64,000 nt of DNA. Origin: Archivesica marissinica. Its lineage: Eukaryota; Mollusca; Bivalvia; Venerida; Vesicomyidae. The DNA lies in contig CM026395.1 in assembly GCA_014843695.1 (NCBI GenBank), positions 51,256,557-51,320,556 on the forward strand. The letters run 5' to 3'. The first letter of the stretch is position 1, and the number at the start of each line of letters is the position of its first letter. Shown piece by piece: positions 63,614 through 64,000 of this stretch. The notes beneath the pieces were generated by a model, which was not told where the DNA came from, searched no databases, and worked only from the letters and a program-made list of their open reading frames with translations. A program made the translations under genes and the position numbers.

Positions 63614-64000
63614 AACATCGTGTACTTCTCTATATGTCATACAGACACTTGTGTACTCCTCTATATGTCATACAGAACCTTGTGTATTCCTCTATATGCC
63701 ATTAAGAACATTGTGTACTTCACTATATGTCATACAGAACATTGTGTACTTCTCTATATGTCATACAGAACCTTGTGTACTTCTCTATATGTCATACAGA
63801 ACATCGTGTACTTCTCTATATGTCATACAGAACCGTGTGTACTTCTCTATATGTCATACAGAACCTTGTGTACTCCTCTATATGTCATACAGAACCTTGT
63901 GTATTCCTCTATATGCCATACAGAACATTGTGTACTTCACTATATGTCATACAGAACATTGTGTACTTCTCTATATGTCATACAGATCATCATGTACTTC

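Larger units (their letters stand above)
45850..64000. repeat. 31-bp satellite array, right segment (continues past the window)
   Basis: The same 31-bp unit in the same orientation runs to the last base of the window with no flanking unique sequence. Local landmarks are the 29-bp unit ctctctatgtcataaag at about 49,503 and 50,241 (shared with 19,753 and 22,014), and shortened units ttgtgcttctc or ttgtccttctc near 59,290, 60,030, 61,175 and 62,816. Open frames up to 1,436 codons are artefacts of the stop-free unit. Confidence 0.98.

Noticed and set aside
18701..63705. Dozens of long plus-strand reading frames, up to about 2,050 codons
   Set aside because: They result from the stop-free 31-bp unit read in all three frames. 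They overlap one another, lack any non-repeat domain and end at random variant units.
18735..64000. Telomeric or CENP-B-box containing repeat
   Set aside because: No TTAGGG-type repeats and no CENP-B box pattern were seen in the 31-bp unit or in the other arrays.

Overview
This is eukaryotic genomic DNA, almost certainly from an invertebrate animal and most likely a mollusc (the clade is my inference). The evidence is one spliced animal gene exon, at least four families of tRNA-headed SINEs (several with clean target-site duplications), a decayed LINE 3' end, and low-complexity AT-rich spacers. No bacterial operon, CRISPR array or phage feature is visible. About four fifths of the window is tandem repeat DNA.

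Layout. 1-7.1 kb: SINE-rich spacer with five small or medium tandem arrays (units 23, 22, 26, 51 and 75 bp), a candidate short inverted-repeat element, and probably intron 1 of the only recognisable gene. 7,105-7,222 (minus strand) is the first coding exon of a heterotrimeric G-protein alpha subunit of the o class, with start codon, lipidation residues and splice donor. Its 5' side (7.2-8.6 kb) holds a perfect CRE palindrome. 8.6-10.6 kb: more SINEs, including an inverted pair, and a hairpin. 10.66-18.7 kb: five more unrelated arrays (45, 24, 70, 60 and 33 bp units) separated by SINEs and retroelement debris. 18.7 kb to the window end: one continuous, single-orientation 31-bp satellite of roughly 1,420 copies, interrupted by a T-rich insert at 44.15 kb and a 1,000-N assembly gap.

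The long open reading frames over the arrays are not genes. The 31-bp unit has no stop codon in any forward frame, so all three frames stay open for kilobases. The 51, 75, 45, 24, 60 and 33 bp units are multiples of three and give periodic pseudo-proteins. The biology that can be supported is the Galpha-o exon with its upstream region, the SINEs, and the way satellites arise and amplify here: one minisatellite has clearly grown out of a SINE 3' tail, and several arrays show higher-order structure (trimers of 60 and 70 bp units, a 7-mer of 217 bp, and kilobase-scale duplicated blocks).
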